Positions 37,932 through 47,450 of a stretch of 64,000 bases of DNA are shown here, piece after piece (the stretch's first letter is position 1; each line of letters begins with the position of its first letter). The stretch is from the NCBI RefSeq assembly GCF_947494015.1, contig NZ_CANLTL010000006.1, positions 1 to 64,000 of the forward strand. Reading direction: 5' to 3'. This DNA is from an uncultured Cellulomonas sp. (GTDB lineage: Bacteria > Actinomycetota > Actinomycetes > Actinomycetales > Cellulomonadaceae). The notes under the pieces were generated by a model that was not told the DNA's origin, ran no database searches, and was given only the letters and a program-made list of their open reading frames with translations. Position numbers and translations under genes: made by a program.

Positions 37932-39205
37932 CGCGCCACCGGCTCGAGCACCTCGAGGCCGCCGAGGTAGCCGCGCAGGCCCTCGGGCACCCGCACCGAG
38001 CCGTCGGCCTGCTGGTGGTTCTCCAGGATGGCCACGATCCACCGCGTGGTGGCCAGGGTCCCGTTGAGCGTGGCGACCGGCCGGGTCTGCCCCGCCGCGG
38101 TGCGCTCCCGGATGCCGAGCCGGCGGGCCTGGAAGGTCGTGCAGTTCGACGTGGACGTCAGCTCGAGGTAGCGCTGCTGGGACGGCAGCCACGCCTCGCA
38201 GTCGAACTTGCGGGCCGCGCTGGACCCGAGGTCCCCCGCGGCGGTGTCGATGACCCGGTAGGGCAGCTCGGCGCGCGCGAGCATCTGCTCCTCCCAGGCG
38301 AGCAGCCGCTGGTGCTCGTCCGCGGCCTGCTCGACCGCGCAGAGGGAGAACATCTCGACCTTGTGGAACTGGTGCACCCGGATGATGCCGCGGGTGTCCT
38401 TGCCGTACGACCCGGCCTCGCGGCGGTAGCACGCCGACCAGCCCGCGTACCGGCGCGGGCCGGCGTCCAGGTCGAGGATCTCGTCCGCGTGGTAGCCCGC
38501 GAGCGCGACCTCGCTCGTGCCGGTGAGGTACAGGTCGTCCGACTCGATCCGGTAGATCTCGTCGGCGTGCGCGCCGAGGAAGCCGGTGCCGGCCATGACC
38601 TCGGGCTTGACCAGGGTCGGCGTGATCATCGGGGTGAAGCCGGCCGCGACCGCCTGGTCGACTGCGGCGTTGAGCAGCGCGAGCTCCAGGCGCGCGCCGA
38701 TGCCGGTGAGGAAGTAGAACCGCGAGCCGGACACCTTCGCCCCGCGCTCGGTGTCGACGGCCCCGAGCGCCTCGCCGATCTCCAGGTGGTCGCGCACGGT
38801 GACGCCCTCGGCCGCGAAGTCGCGGCGCCGGCCCTCCTCGCGCAGCACGACGTAGTCGTCCTCACCGCCCGCGGGCACGCCGTCGGCCACGACGTTGGCG
38901 ATCCGGTGCATCGTCTGCTCGAGCCCCGCGGCGGCGGCGTCCGCCTCGGCCTGGCGGGCCTTGACCTCCTGGGCGAGCTGCTTGGTGCGGGCCAGCAGGG
39001 CGGCCTTCTCCTCGCCCTGCGCCGCGGCGACCTGCTTGCCGAGCGTCTTCTGCTCGGCGCGCAGGCTCTCGAACTCGGTCAGCGCGGACCGGCGCCGGGT
39101 GTCCGCGGCGAGGGCGGCGTCCACGAGGGCGGGGTCGTCGCCGCGGGCGCGCTGGCTGGCGCGGACGACGTCGGGGTGGTCACGGAGCTCGCGCAGGTCG
39201 ATCAC
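37928..39205 (-). CDS. serS: Seryl-tRNA synthetase
   Basis: Class II synthetase that charges tRNA-Ser. The 425-aa length is standard. An N-terminal coiled-coil arm (about 30-105, [23 protein letters not shown]) precedes motif 2 ([12 protein letters not shown] after [21 protein letters not shown]) and motif 3 ([21 protein letters not shown]). [15 protein letters not shown] is also typical. GTG 39205 ([17 protein letters not shown]) is the standard start; the ORF-track N-terminus is not coding. Two tRNA-Ser genes lie elsewhere in the window. Confidence 0.98.
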   Translation of the reverse strand: MIDLRELRDHPDVVRASQRARGDDPALVDAALAADTRRRSALTEFESLRAEQKTLGKQVAAAQGEEKAALLARTKQLAQEVKARQAEADAAAAGLEQTMHRIANVVADGVPAGGEDDYVVLREEGRRRDFAAEGVTVRDHLEIGEALGAVDTERGAKVSGSRFYFLTGIGARLELALLNAAVDQAVAAGFTPMITPTLVKPEVMAGTGFLGAHADEIYRIESDDLYLTGTSEVALAGYHADEILDLDAGPRRYAGWSACYRREAGSYGKDTRGIIRVHQFHKVEMFSLCAVEQAADEHQRLLAWEEQMLARAELPYRVIDTAAGDLGSSAARKFDCEAWLPSQQRYLELTSTSNCTTFQARRLGIRERTAAGQTRPVATLNGTLATTRWIVAILENHQQADGSVRVPEGLRGYLGGLEVLEPVAR

Positions 39206-39390
39206 ACCCCCGAGGGTAACGACCCGGCCACGACGCACATCCCGGGTGCCGGGCCGCGGGGCGGTCCGGGGCGCCGCGCGGGGGCGGCACCGGGACCGTC
39301 CGGACGGGACCAGTGCCATCGAGGGGCGGCACGGCCAGCGGGACGGCGGGCGGACGGCCCCCGGTCGGCTCGCGCCGTACGGTGTGCGCC

Positions 39391-40611
39391 ATGGTGTGGT
39401 CGGAGTGGCTCAGCGTCGTCGCCCTGCTCGTCGCGGTGGCCGCGCTGCTCCTCTCCTCGGTCGCCCTGCGCGTGGCGCTGCGCGCACGCCGGACCCGGCG
39501 CCGACCGCACCGACCGTCGCTGCCGCACCCCGTCGCGCCGGCGCCCGACGGGCTGCTGGCCTCACCCATGTCGCCGACGAGCGGCACCCAGGTGGCGTTC
39601 GTGTGCAACCCGACCAAGCCCGGCGCGGTCGAGCTGCGCGACGCCGCGATCCGGGCGTGCGCGTCGCGGTACATGCCCGAGCCCATGTGGTTCGAGACCA
39701 CCCAGGCCGACCCCGGCGTCGGCCAGGCGCGGGCCGCCGTCGAGCGCGGCGCCACGACGGTGGTGGCGGTCGGCGGCGACGGGACCGTGCGAGCCGTCGC
39801 CGAGGCGCTGGCCGGCACCGACGTCGCCATGGGCCTGATCCCCCTCGGCACCGGCAACCTGCTGGCCCGCAACCTGGACCTGCCGCTGACGGACACCGAC
39901 GAGCTGCTGCGGCTGGCGCTGACCGGTCCGGCCCGCACCATCGACGTCGGCTGGCTGCGGGTGGAGAGGTACGAGGACACGGTCGCGGACGACATCGCGG
40001 AGGCCGCCGACGACGTCCCGCAGGCATCCGGCGGTCAGGTCGGCCCGCCGCCCCCCGGGGCCTCGGAGCCGCCGCGCGACCACATCTTCCTGGTCATCGC
40101 CGGGCTCGGCTTCGACGCGGCGGTGATGGGGGACGCCGACGAGGTCCTCAAGCAGCGGGTGGGCTGGTTCGCCTACTTCCTCGCCGGCATCCGGCACCTC
40201 AACGCCCGGCGGATGCGGCTGTCGCTGTCGGTCGACGACGGCGTGGTCAAGCCGGTGCGGGTCCGCAGCCTGCTGATCGGCAACTGCGGGCGGCTGCCCG
40301 GCGGCATCACGCTGCTGCCGGCCGCGCAGATCGACGACGGCGTGCTGGACCTCGGCGCCATCGACACCCGGGGTGGCATCGCGGGCTGGACCCAGCTCGC
40401 GGGAGAGGTGGCTCTGCAGGGCATCGGCGTCCGCACCGAGCTGCCGGGCAAGATGGGCAAGATCGAGCACTCGCGCGCCCGCACGGTCCGCGTCGTCGCG
40501 GACCGTGCCGAGCAGATCCAGGTGGACGGGGACAACATCGGCGAGGCGTTCGAGCTCAGCGCGCGGGTCGCCCCGGCCGCGCTGCGCGTGCGCACCGCGG
40601 CGCGCGGCTGA
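39391..40611 (+). CDS. Diacylglycerol kinase-family lipid kinase with N-terminal membrane helix
   Basis: A 406-aa protein: membrane helix at residues about 5-30 ([24 protein letters not shown]), a basic linker, then a DAGK catalytic domain with [26 protein letters not shown] and [19 protein letters not shown] second lobe has [30 protein letters not shown], as in DgkB/YegS-type enzymes. Phosphorylates a membrane lipid such as diacylglycerol (family knowledge). ATG at 39391. Divergent from serS, convergent with a second DAGK gene 40 bp away. Confidence 0.93.
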   Translation: MVWSEWLSVVALLVAVAALLLSSVALRVALRARRTRRRPHRPSLPHPVAPAPDGLLASPMSPTSGTQVAFVCNPTKPGAVELRDAAIRACASRYMPEPMWFETTQADPGVGQARAAVERGATTVVAVGGDGTVRAVAEALAGTDVAMGLIPLGTGNLLARNLDLPLTDTDELLRLALTGPARTIDVGWLRVERYEDTVADDIAEAADDVPQASGGQVGPPPPGASEPPRDHIFLVIAGLGFDAAVMGDADEVLKQRVGWFAYFLAGIRHLNARRMRLSLSVDDGVVKPVRVRSLLIGNCGRLPGGITLLPAAQIDDGVLDLGAIDTRGGIAGWTQLAGEVALQGIGVRTELPGKMGKIEHSRARTVRVVADRAEQIQVDGDNIGEAFELSARVAPAALRVRTAARG

Positions 40612-40651
40612 TCACGGCCGGCGCCGGCCGGTCACCACTGCTCCCGGCTGC

Positions 40652-41593
40652 TCACGACGCAGCCGGCACCAGGGCGGACCACGCCGCCGGGTGCAGCCTC
40701 CACTGCTGCGCCGCGACCGGTCCGGAGACCTCGCCGTCGACGTCGGCCGGGAACGGCTCCCCCGGTGCGGCCTCGATCCGCACCACCCGGCCGCAGGCCG
40801 TGCGCACGTCGGCACGCCGCACGTGCGACCCCGTGGTCAGCTGCTTGGCGTAGCCGAGCCGCGCCAGCGGGCCGACCGCCTCGGAGACCACCACGTCCGC
40901 GACCGCGTCGCGCGGGTCGGCGCCCGGCACCAGCGGGGCACCGCCGCCCACGGTCTCCCCGAGCCCGATCGCGACCATCAGCAGCCGCGTGCCGCCGGCG
41001 TGCAGCGGCTCGCCGTCGACGGTGACCCGCAGCCGCCAGCCGCGCTCGGTGAGGCCGGCCAGGACCGCTCCGGCCGGGTAGGCGAGCACGCCGAGCCCGA
41101 CCCGGTGCAGGACGGGCTTGAGGCCGGCGGCGTTGCGGGCGGCCGCGGCGCCGACCCCGACGTGCACCGCGTTGACGGCGACGGCGCCGTCGTCCCCGAC
41201 GAGCACCGCCATCCCGTGCGGTGTGCCGGTCAGCGCGGCGTCGGCCGCCCGTGCCGGGTCGTCGGGGATGCCCAGCGACCGGGCGAGGTCGTTGCCCGTG
41301 CCGAGCGGGACGATGCCGACGGGCCCGGCCGACCCGAGTGTGCCGGCGTCGTGCAGGGTCTGGACCGCCGCCCGCACCGACCCGTCCCCACCGAGGACCA
41401 CCAGCCGCCGACCCGCGAGCCCGGCGAGGGTGTCGGCGAGGTGGTCGAGGTCGGTGGTCGCCACCAGCTCCACCCGGGCACCGGCGTGGCCGGCGGCGGC
41501 CCGCAGCGCCGCGACGGCGTCGTCGACCTGCGGCCCGCCGGCGGACCCGGCGGCCGCGTTGACCACCGCGAGCAGGTCGGGCTGGGTCGGCAT
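40652..41593 (-). CDS. Second diacylglycerol kinase-family protein
   Basis: A 313-aa soluble DAGK-fold protein: LAVVNAAAGSAGG, VVLGGDGSVRAAVQTL and IVPLGTGNDLARSLGIP are the nucleotide and substrate loops. The C-lobe is more divergent than in its neighbour (VNAVHVGVGAAAARNAAGLK; VDGEVSGPVAAQQWRLHP). No membrane segment. ATG at 41593 with AGGAGG upstream. A paralogue of, but not a recent duplicate of, the 39391 gene. Confidence 0.92.
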   Translation of the reverse strand: MPTQPDLLAVVNAAAGSAGGPQVDDAVAALRAAAGHAGARVELVATTDLDHLADTLAGLAGRRLVVLGGDGSVRAAVQTLHDAGTLGSAGPVGIVPLGTGNDLARSLGIPDDPARAADAALTGTPHGMAVLVGDDGAVAVNAVHVGVGAAAARNAAGLKPVLHRVGLGVLAYPAGAVLAGLTERGWRLRVTVDGEPLHAGGTRLLMVAIGLGETVGGGAPLVPGADPRDAVADVVVSEAVGPLARLGYAKQLTTGSHVRRADVRTACGRVVRIEAAPGEPFPADVDGEVSGPVAAQQWRLHPAAWSALVPAAS

Positions 41594-41638
41594 GCGTCCT
41601 CCTGGCGGGTCGGGGGTACGGCTGGGTCGAGCGGGCGG

Positions 41639-42607
41639 CTAGCGCGCCCGGCCCTCGCGCAGCTCGTCCACCCAGTCGCGGGCGCCGGCGAAGTCGGCGT
41701 CGGTCATGCCCGGCAGCACCTGGGTGGCGACGCCGTCGGCGCGTGGGTACGACCCGAGGAAGCGCACGTGCGGGCAGACCCGGTGCAGTCCCATCAGCGC
41801 CTCCGCGACCCGAGCCTCGGCCACGTGCCCCTCGGCGTCGATGGAGAAGGAGTACCGGCCGATGTGGTCGCCGATCGGCCGGGACTCGATCCGGGACAGG
41901 TTCACGCCGCGGGCCGCGAACTGCTCGAGCATCTCCAGCAGCGCACCGGCGTCGTTGCTCGGCAGGTGCACCACCAGCGACGTCTTGTCCGAACCGGTCG
42001 GTGCGGGCACCGGGCCGGGCCGCCCCACCACGACGAACCGCGTCACCGCGCGCTCGTTGTCGGCGACGTGCTCGGCGAGCACCTGCAGGCCGTACAGCTC
42101 GGCGGTGAGCGGCGCGACCAGCGCCGCGTCGAAGCCCGGGTCGGCCGGAGCCGTGCCCGCGGCCGGGTCGGCCAGCAGCGCACCGGCCGCCGCGGTCGAG
42201 GTCGCCGGCACGTGCACCGCGCCGGGCAGGTGCGCGTTGATCCAACGTCGGCACTGCGCCCACGCGTGCGGGTGGGTCGACACCCGGCGCACGTCCGCCA
42301 GGCGCGTCCCGGGCCGCCCGGCGAGCACGAAGGTGATGGGCACGAGCACCTCGCGCAGCAGCACCAGCGCGAGCCCGGTCGCCAGGGTGTCCAGGGTCGC
42401 GGTCACGCCGCCCTCGACCGAGTTCTCGATCGGGACGACCGCGTAGTCCGCCCGCTCGGCACGCACCGACTCCAGCGCGGAGACGACGTCGACCTGGGGC
42501 AGGTACCGCGCCTCGTCCGGGCCGGTGACCTGGCGCAGGGCGGCCTCGGTGAAGGTCCCCGCCGGGCCCAGGTAGGCGTAGCGCGGGGGCGGTGCGGTCG
42601 CGGCCAC
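41639..42607 (-). CDS. pheA: Prephenate dehydratase
   Basis: Converts prephenate to phenylpyruvate in phenylalanine synthesis. The 322-aa protein has YAYLGPAGTFTEAAL, VVPIENSVEGGVTATLDTL, NERAVTRFVVVG (Thr-Arg-Phe catalytic) and a C-terminal ACT domain with RIESRPIGDHIGRYSFSID, the Phe-binding ESRP motif. GTG 42607 is preferred because GAGAGGAG lies nine bases upstream; GTG 42631 would add eight residues without a good site. Forty-five bp after the DAGK gene start on the same strand, so possibly co-transcribed. Confidence 0.95.
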   Translation of the reverse strand: MAATAPPPRYAYLGPAGTFTEAALRQVTGPDEARYLPQVDVVSALESVRAERADYAVVPIENSVEGGVTATLDTLATGLALVLLREVLVPITFVLAGRPGTRLADVRRVSTHPHAWAQCRRWINAHLPGAVHVPATSTAAAGALLADPAAGTAPADPGFDAALVAPLTAELYGLQVLAEHVADNERAVTRFVVVGRPGPVPAPTGSDKTSLVVHLPSNDAGALLEMLEQFAARGVNLSRIESRPIGDHIGRYSFSIDAEGHVAEARVAEALMGLHRVCPHVRFLGSYPRADGVATQVLPGMTDADFAGARDWVDELREGRAR

Positions 42608-42724
42608 GGGTCGCGCTCCTCTCGTCGGCACGTCGCGGGCAAGTCGTCGGCAGGTCGCCGGTAGGGCGCTGCGAGCCTAGTGGGCGGTCCGTCGGCGCCG
42701 TGAGGGCGCCCGTAGGGTGGTGCG

Positions 42725-45247
42725 GTGCCCCTGCGACCGAGCTCCGTCCGCGCGCTGTGCGCCGCGGTCCTGGCCGCCCTGCTCGCGTGCGTGGTGCTGC
42801 TGACGACCGCGGGGGCGGCGACCGCGGTCGCGGAGCCCGGCGAGCAGCGGGTCGTCGTGGTCGGTGCGACCGGCCTGCGCTGGGACGACGTCGGCGCGCT
42901 CACCACGCCCGCGCTGTGGGCGCTGTCCCGCGAGGGGGCGGTGGGAACGGTCGCCGCCCGCAGCGTGCGGTCCTCGGCATGCCCGGCCGACGGCTGGCTC
43001 GCGCTGTCCGCCGGTGCCCGCGCCGCCGACCTGCCCGGCGAGACCGCCAACGAGTGCCGTCGGCTGCGGCCGGCGGGGCCCGGACAGCCGGCACCGGGCT
43101 GGGCCGACTACCTGCAGTCGGCGGACGCGGAGGCGTTCGACGCCCGGCTGGGCCTGCTGGGCGCCGCGGTGGCCGACGGCGGGGTGACGGCGACCGGGTT
43201 CGGCGGGGGTGCCGCGATCGCCCTCGCAGGACCTGACGGGGTGCCCGCCGGGGAGGTGCGGGCGGTGCCGGTCGACCCGGACGCGCTCACCGGCCGGGTC
43301 GCGGACGCGCTGGCGACGTCCGAGCTGGTCGTGGTGGACGCCGGTTCCGTGCGCGACCCCGGCCAGGGCCTGGTCGACCGGCCGTCGTCCGGCATCGACG
43401 CCGACGGCGACGGCATGCCGGACCCCGGCGCCGAGCCCCTGCCGGAGACCGAGCCGGCCGAGGACGGCGAGCTGGCCGCCCCGGACGCCGTCACCGAGCC
43501 CACCCGGTCCGAGCAGGTCCGGCTGGTCGACGAGCGGGTCGCCGCGGTGCTCGAGGCCGTCGCGGACGCCGACCACCCCACGACCGTGCTGGTCGCCTCG
43601 CTGGCGGACTCCGGCCGGTCCCCGCACCTGCAGCTGGCCGGCGCGCTGGGCCCCGCCGCCGTGCCCGGGGGCGAGCCGTTCACCGACGGCCTGCTCTCCT
43701 CGCGCTCGACCCGCCAGCCCGGCTACGTGATGACCACGGACCTGACGCCGACGGTGCTCACCGCGCTGGGCATCCGCGACGCGGCCCCGACCGGCGCCCT
43801 GGTCGGGTCCCCCATCGCCGCGGTCGACGGGCCCGCGCCGGCGAGCCGGCGGGTGGCCGCCATGGTCGACGAGGACCGCCACGCCTGGGCGGTGCGCCCG
43901 CTCGTGGCGCCCTTCTTCACCGTGCTGATCGTGATGAACCTGGTGCTGTACGCCCTGGTCACGCTCGGGCTCAACGGCGCCGTCCTGGAGAGCCTGAGCA
44001 GCGGGCTCAACCGGGTGCTGCCAGGCCGGCGGGGGGGCGCCGTGGCCGCCGCGCTGCGCGGGCGGCCGGTGCCGGTCCTGGCGGGGCTGCGCGTCGCCGG
44101 GGTCGCCGTCGCGTCCGTCCCCGTCGCGACGTTCCTGGCGAACCTGCTGCCGTGGTGGCGCGCCACGCCGCCGTCGTACGCGCTGGCCGGCCTGGTGCTC
44201 GCCTGGGTCACGGTGGTCACCGGGCTGGCGTTGCTGCCGCGGTGGAAGACCTGGCCGCTGGGCCCGCTCGGCGTGGTGGCCGCGGTGACCGCCGTGGTGA
44301 TCACGGTGGACGTCGTCGCCGGCGGCCGCCTGCAGATCTCGTCCCTGATGGGCGTCCAGCCACTGGTCGGCGCGCGGTTCTACGGCTTCAACAACCAGGC
44401 GTTCGCGCTGTTCGCCGCGAGCAGCGTGCTGCTCGCGGTCGCGCTGGCCAACCCCCTGGTGCAGCGCGGCCGACGTCGCCTCGCCGCCGCCCTGGTCGCC
44501 GTCATCGGCGTGGTGGCCACGGTGCTGGACGGCATGCCGGGCCTGGGCAGCGACTTCGGCGGGCCGCCCGCGCTGGTCCCCGGGTTCGCCGCGCTCGCGC
44601 TGCTCGCCGCCGGCACCCGGATCAGCTGGCGCACGGCGCTGGCGGTCCTGGCCGGGGCCGCCGCCGTCGTGATCGGCTTCGCGGTCATCGACTGGACGCG
44701 GCCGGTGGACGCCCGCACGCACCTCGGGCGCTTCGTGCAGACCGTGCTCGACGGCGGCCTCTGGCCGGTGATCGTGCGCAAGGCCGGTCAGAACCTGGAG
44801 ATCCTGTTCGGCAACTGGCTCACCCTGCTCGCGATCGGCGGGATCGCGCTGGTGGTGCTCGTCCTGGGCAGGCCGCTGCGCACCGCCGCCTCCGCGCCGG
44901 ACGGCGGTCCCTTCGGCTGGCTCTCGGCCGGTGCGCCGCTCGCCCGGCTGGGGTCCGACGCGCCGATGCTGCGTCCGGGCCTGGTCGCGCTCGCGGTCAC
45001 CCTGGGGATCGGGTTCGCGATCAACGACTCCGGGGTGGTGATCCCCGCCGTCGGCGTCGCGGTCGCGGTGCCGCTGCTGGTGGCGGCGTGCGCGGGCTGG
45101 ATGCTCTCGGTGCGGCCGGCACGGCAGGAGCCCACGCCGGCCGGTGGCGGGCCCGTGGGTCGGGCTCCCGGGGGCAGCACCGCGGTCGCGGTCCCGGAGC
45201 CGGACCCGGATGCCGACCCGGGCACCCGCAGGGCGACCACCCGCTGA
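42725..45247 (+). CDS. Large phosphatase-like polytopic membrane protein (alkaline phosphatase superfamily)
   Basis: An 840-aa protein of unknown function. Residues 1-38 are a signal/anchor. The extracytoplasmic domain of about 345 residues has VVVVGATGLRWDDVGALTTPALWAL, ACPADGWLALSAGARA, TTDLTPTVLTALGI and PTGALVGSPI, a layout like alkaline-phosphatase or nucleotide-pyrophosphatase-fold enzymes, with the usual first metal Asp not obvious. About ten helices follow from residue 395 on, including GARFYGFNNQAFALFAASSVLL, which seems to be a conserved core. Possibly an envelope lipid or glycan transferase. GTG start at 42725. Convergent with a GT2 gene. Confidence 0.75.
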   Translation: MPLRPSSVRALCAAVLAALLACVVLLTTAGAATAVAEPGEQRVVVVGATGLRWDDVGALTTPALWALSREGAVGTVAARSVRSSACPADGWLALSAGARAADLPGETANECRRLRPAGPGQPAPGWADYLQSADAEAFDARLGLLGAAVADGGVTATGFGGGAAIALAGPDGVPAGEVRAVPVDPDALTGRVADALATSELVVVDAGSVRDPGQGLVDRPSSGIDADGDGMPDPGAEPLPETEPAEDGELAAPDAVTEPTRSEQVRLVDERVAAVLEAVADADHPTTVLVASLADSGRSPHLQLAGALGPAAVPGGEPFTDGLLSSRSTRQPGYVMTTDLTPTVLTALGIRDAAPTGALVGSPIAAVDGPAPASRRVAAMVDEDRHAWAVRPLVAPFFTVLIVMNLVLYALVTLGLNGAVLESLSSGLNRVLPGRRGGAVAAALRGRPVPVLAGLRVAGVAVASVPVATFLANLLPWWRATPPSYALAGLVLAWVTVVTGLALLPRWKTWPLGPLGVVAAVTAVVITVDVVAGGRLQISSLMGVQPLVGARFYGFNNQAFALFAASSVLLAVALANPLVQRGRRRLAAALVAVIGVVATVLDGMPGLGSDFGGPPALVPGFAALALLAAGTRISWRTALAVLAGAAAVVIGFAVIDWTRPVDARTHLGRFVQTVLDGGLWPVIVRKAGQNLEILFGNWLTLLAIGGIALVVLVLGRPLRTAASAPDGGPFGWLSAGAPLARLGSDAPMLRPGLVALAVTLGIGFAINDSGVVIPAVGVAVAVPLLVAACAGWMLSVRPARQEPTPAGGGPVGRAPGGSTAVAVPEPDPDADPGTRRATTR

Positions 45248-45269
45248 GAGCCCGCGGCGACCCGGGCTC
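45248..45269. terminator. Short hairpin between convergent genes
   Basis: GAGCCCG and CGGGCTC arms (7 bp) with an 8-nt loop begin one base after the 840-aa protein's stop codon and precede the convergent glycosyltransferase stop. A weak but well-placed terminator candidate. Confidence 0.45.
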
Positions 45270-45308
45270 AGCGGTCGTCCGTGCCGGGGCGAGGCCGGAG
45301 GTTCGGGC

Positions 45309-46106
45309 TCAGCGGTGCGTGCGAGGGCTGGGCGGCGGCAGCACGACCTCCCGCGCGCCGCCGACCGCGGACCGCACCCGGCGGCTGCTCACCGCGAGCA
45401 TGACGTCGCGGTACTGCGCGGCCCGGTGGAGCTGGCCCTTGAGGTCCTTGCCGGACGGTCGGTGCCGCAGCTCGCACGGGACCTCGACGGCGATGAAGCC
45501 CTGCCGCAGCAGGTCGATCGTCATCCCGGTCTCCACCCCCCAGCCCCGGGCGAGCGGCGTGGCGGCCTCGAACGCCTCGCGGGTCAGGCAGCGCATGCCG
45601 GACAGCGGCTGGGTGGGCGTCCAGCCGGTGGCCCGCTGGATCGCGCGCCGGGCCGCACCGACGACGAAGCCGCGGCCACCGGCTCCGGGCTGGGGCGGCA
45701 GCAGCGCGATCGAGACGTCCGCGTGGCCCTCGAGGACCGGCGGGACGAGCGGCGCGGTGTTGACCGCCGTGTCGCCGAGGTCGCCGTCGATGAACAGCAG
45801 CAGCCGGGGCGGCCGGTCGGCGACGTCGCGCATGGCGACCACGGCGGCGCCGGTCTCCATCGCGGCCGCCTTGCCGCGGTTGTGCGAGTGCCGCACGACG
45901 ACGGCGCCCGCCTCCCGGGCCACGTGCTGGGTGTCGTCGACGCTGCCGTCGTCGACCACGAGGACCAGGTCGACGTGCGGGATCGCACGGGCGGACCGGA
46001 CGGTCGCGGCGATCCGCCGGGACTCGTCCTTCGCGGGGACGATGACCGCGACCCGCTGGCGCGCGCGGCTCGGGCTCCGGCGCTGCGCTGCGGGCTCCGA
46101 GGTCAC
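45309..46106 (-). CDS. Family 2 glycosyltransferase
   Basis: A 265-aa cytosolic GT-A enzyme with VAVIVPAKDESRRIAATV, LVVDDGSVDDTQHVAREAG, HNRGKAAAMETG and LLFIDGDLGD (DxD metal site), then the acceptor-side SGMRCLTREAFEA and GVETGMTIDLL. The pattern is close to glucosyl-3-phosphoglycerate or dolichol-phosphate-type synthases, but the donor and acceptor are not certain. No membrane helix. GTG 46106 is preferred because AGGGTGG precedes it; GTG 46115 is the alternative. Confidence 0.87.
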   Translation of the reverse strand: MTSEPAAQRRSPSRARQRVAVIVPAKDESRRIAATVRSARAIPHVDLVLVVDDGSVDDTQHVAREAGAVVVRHSHNRGKAAAMETGAAVVAMRDVADRPPRLLLFIDGDLGDTAVNTAPLVPPVLEGHADVSIALLPPQPGAGGRGFVVGAARRAIQRATGWTPTQPLSGMRCLTREAFEAATPLARGWGVETGMTIDLLRQGFIAVEVPCELRHRPSGKDLKGQLHRAAQYRDVMLAVSSRRVRSAVGGAREVVLPPPSPRTHR

Positions 46107-46151
46107 GCGTTCCACCCTAACGACATGTCCGCGGTCGGCCAGGCGGGCACG

Positions 46152-46979
46152 TCAGCGGAGGGTGACCTGGCGCGAGACCAGTCCGGCCCGGGCACGGCGG
46201 GCGTCCGCGTCCAGCGGTGCGGTGTCGGCGAGGGCAGCGTCGAACCGCTCCCCGAACTCGGCCGCGGGGCCGTCGATCTCGGCGGCCCCCGTCCCGGGCG
46301 GCAGCTCCCACACCGGCACGACGACGCCGCTCGAGCGGAAGTAGCCGATGAAGCGGGCGTCCCCGATGGCCGACCGGCGGGCGGCGTGCAGGCGCGCGAG
46401 CGCGTCGACCATCGCCTGCTCGTCGTGCGGCATGGCCCAGCGCAGGAACTCCTTGTCCCCCATCCGGCACCAGTACGCGGAGTCGACCGAGGCGAGCTTG
46501 ACGGTGGGGATGATGGTGGAGTCGGCCTCCTCCAGGGACGCACGCACCTCCGGGGTCACCTCGGTGTCGGCGGCGAGCCAGTAGTCGAAGCCCTCGTGCA
46601 CCGTGACGTCGAACGGCACCGTCAGGTCGAGCACGTCCTGGAGCCGGGGGCCCGGCTCCGGCAGCGCGGTCGTGGTGACCGGCATGCCCGGCTCGAGGTC
46701 CAGCGCCTCGATGAGGGACGCCGCGATGTCGCGGCTGGCGTCCCCGGAGCCGGCGCGGGTCTGCAGGGCGAGCATGACGACGCCGTCGGCCCGGTGCAGC
46801 GCCGGCCAGGCCATGGGCAGGATCGTTGTGACGACGACGTCGCGCGAGCCGTACTCCGCGGTGGTGCGGGCCGTGGCGGTCGCGGCGGGGACGACCTCGC
46901 GCATCGCCACCCAGTCCGGCTCCCCCGGCAGGCCCTCGAAGGGGCGCAGGACGAACGGGATGGACGCTTTCTTTGCCAT
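46152..46979 (-). CDS. DUF5926 family protein
   Basis: A 275-aa actinobacterial protein recognised as DUF5926 by PFVLRPFEGLPGEPDWVAMREVVPAATATARTT near the start, VTTILPMAWPALHRADG, and YWCRMGDKEFLRWAMPHDEQAMVDALARLHAAR in the C-half. Function is unknown. No signal peptide or membrane helix. ATG at 46979. It lies just upstream of the glycosyltransferase on the same strand with a 45-bp gap. Confidence 0.85.
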   Translation of the reverse strand: MAKKASIPFVLRPFEGLPGEPDWVAMREVVPAATATARTTAEYGSRDVVVTTILPMAWPALHRADGVVMLALQTRAGSGDASRDIAASLIEALDLEPGMPVTTTALPEPGPRLQDVLDLTVPFDVTVHEGFDYWLAADTEVTPEVRASLEEADSTIIPTVKLASVDSAYWCRMGDKEFLRWAMPHDEQAMVDALARLHAARRSAIGDARFIGYFRSSGVVVPVWELPPGTGAAEIDGPAAEFGERFDAALADTAPLDADARRARAGLVSRQVTLR

Positions 46980-47067
46980 GCCGTGAGACTACCGGGCGAC
47001 GACGACGCCGCCGCCCGGGTGCCGGCGCGGGCCCGCGGGCCGGCGGTGGCCGGTGGGCGGTGGCCCG

Positions 47068-47388
47068 TCAGACGACCGGCAGTCCAGCGCGTGACCAGTC
47101 CACCATGCCGCCGTCGACGTTGACGGCGTCCCGGCCACCCTGCACGAGCCAGGCCGTGGCCCGCGCGGAGCGACCGCCGGCGTGGCACACCACGAGCAGC
47201 CGGCGGTCGTCCGGGAGCTCGTCGACGCGGTCCGGCAGCTCGCCGAGCGGGATGTGGACGGCGTCCGGGGCGTGGCCGGCGTCCCACTCGTCCTGCTCGC
47301 GCACGTCCACCAGCACCGAGCCCGGCGGGACGGGCTGGGCGGGGTCGAGGTCGGTCACCTGCACGGAGGGCACGGAGGGCGGGAACAT
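47068..47388 (-). CDS. Single-domain rhodanese
   Basis: A 106-aa sulfurtransferase domain: [27 protein letters not shown] and the active-site loop [16 protein letters not shown] with the catalytic Cys near residue 69, ending [14 protein letters not shown]. Complete for a GlpE/PspE-type protein. Cytosolic. The physiological sulfur donor is unknown. Divergent from pgm. Confidence 0.93.
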   Translation of the reverse strand: MFPPSVPSVQVTDLDPAQPVPPGSVLVDVREQDEWDAGHAPDAVHIPLGELPDRVDELPDDRRLLVVCHAGGRSARATAWLVQGGRDAVNVDGGMVDWSRAGLPVV

Positions 47389-47450
47389 CGGGCCAGGCTA
47401 GTGCGGGCGAACCCGTGCCGCCCGGGCCGCCCGGTGCAAGGATCGGCGCC

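Noticed and set aside
40373-42664. 763-aa + strand ORF over the second DAGK gene and pheA
   Set aside because: High-GC reading frame with no domain pattern, antisense to two well-supported genes.
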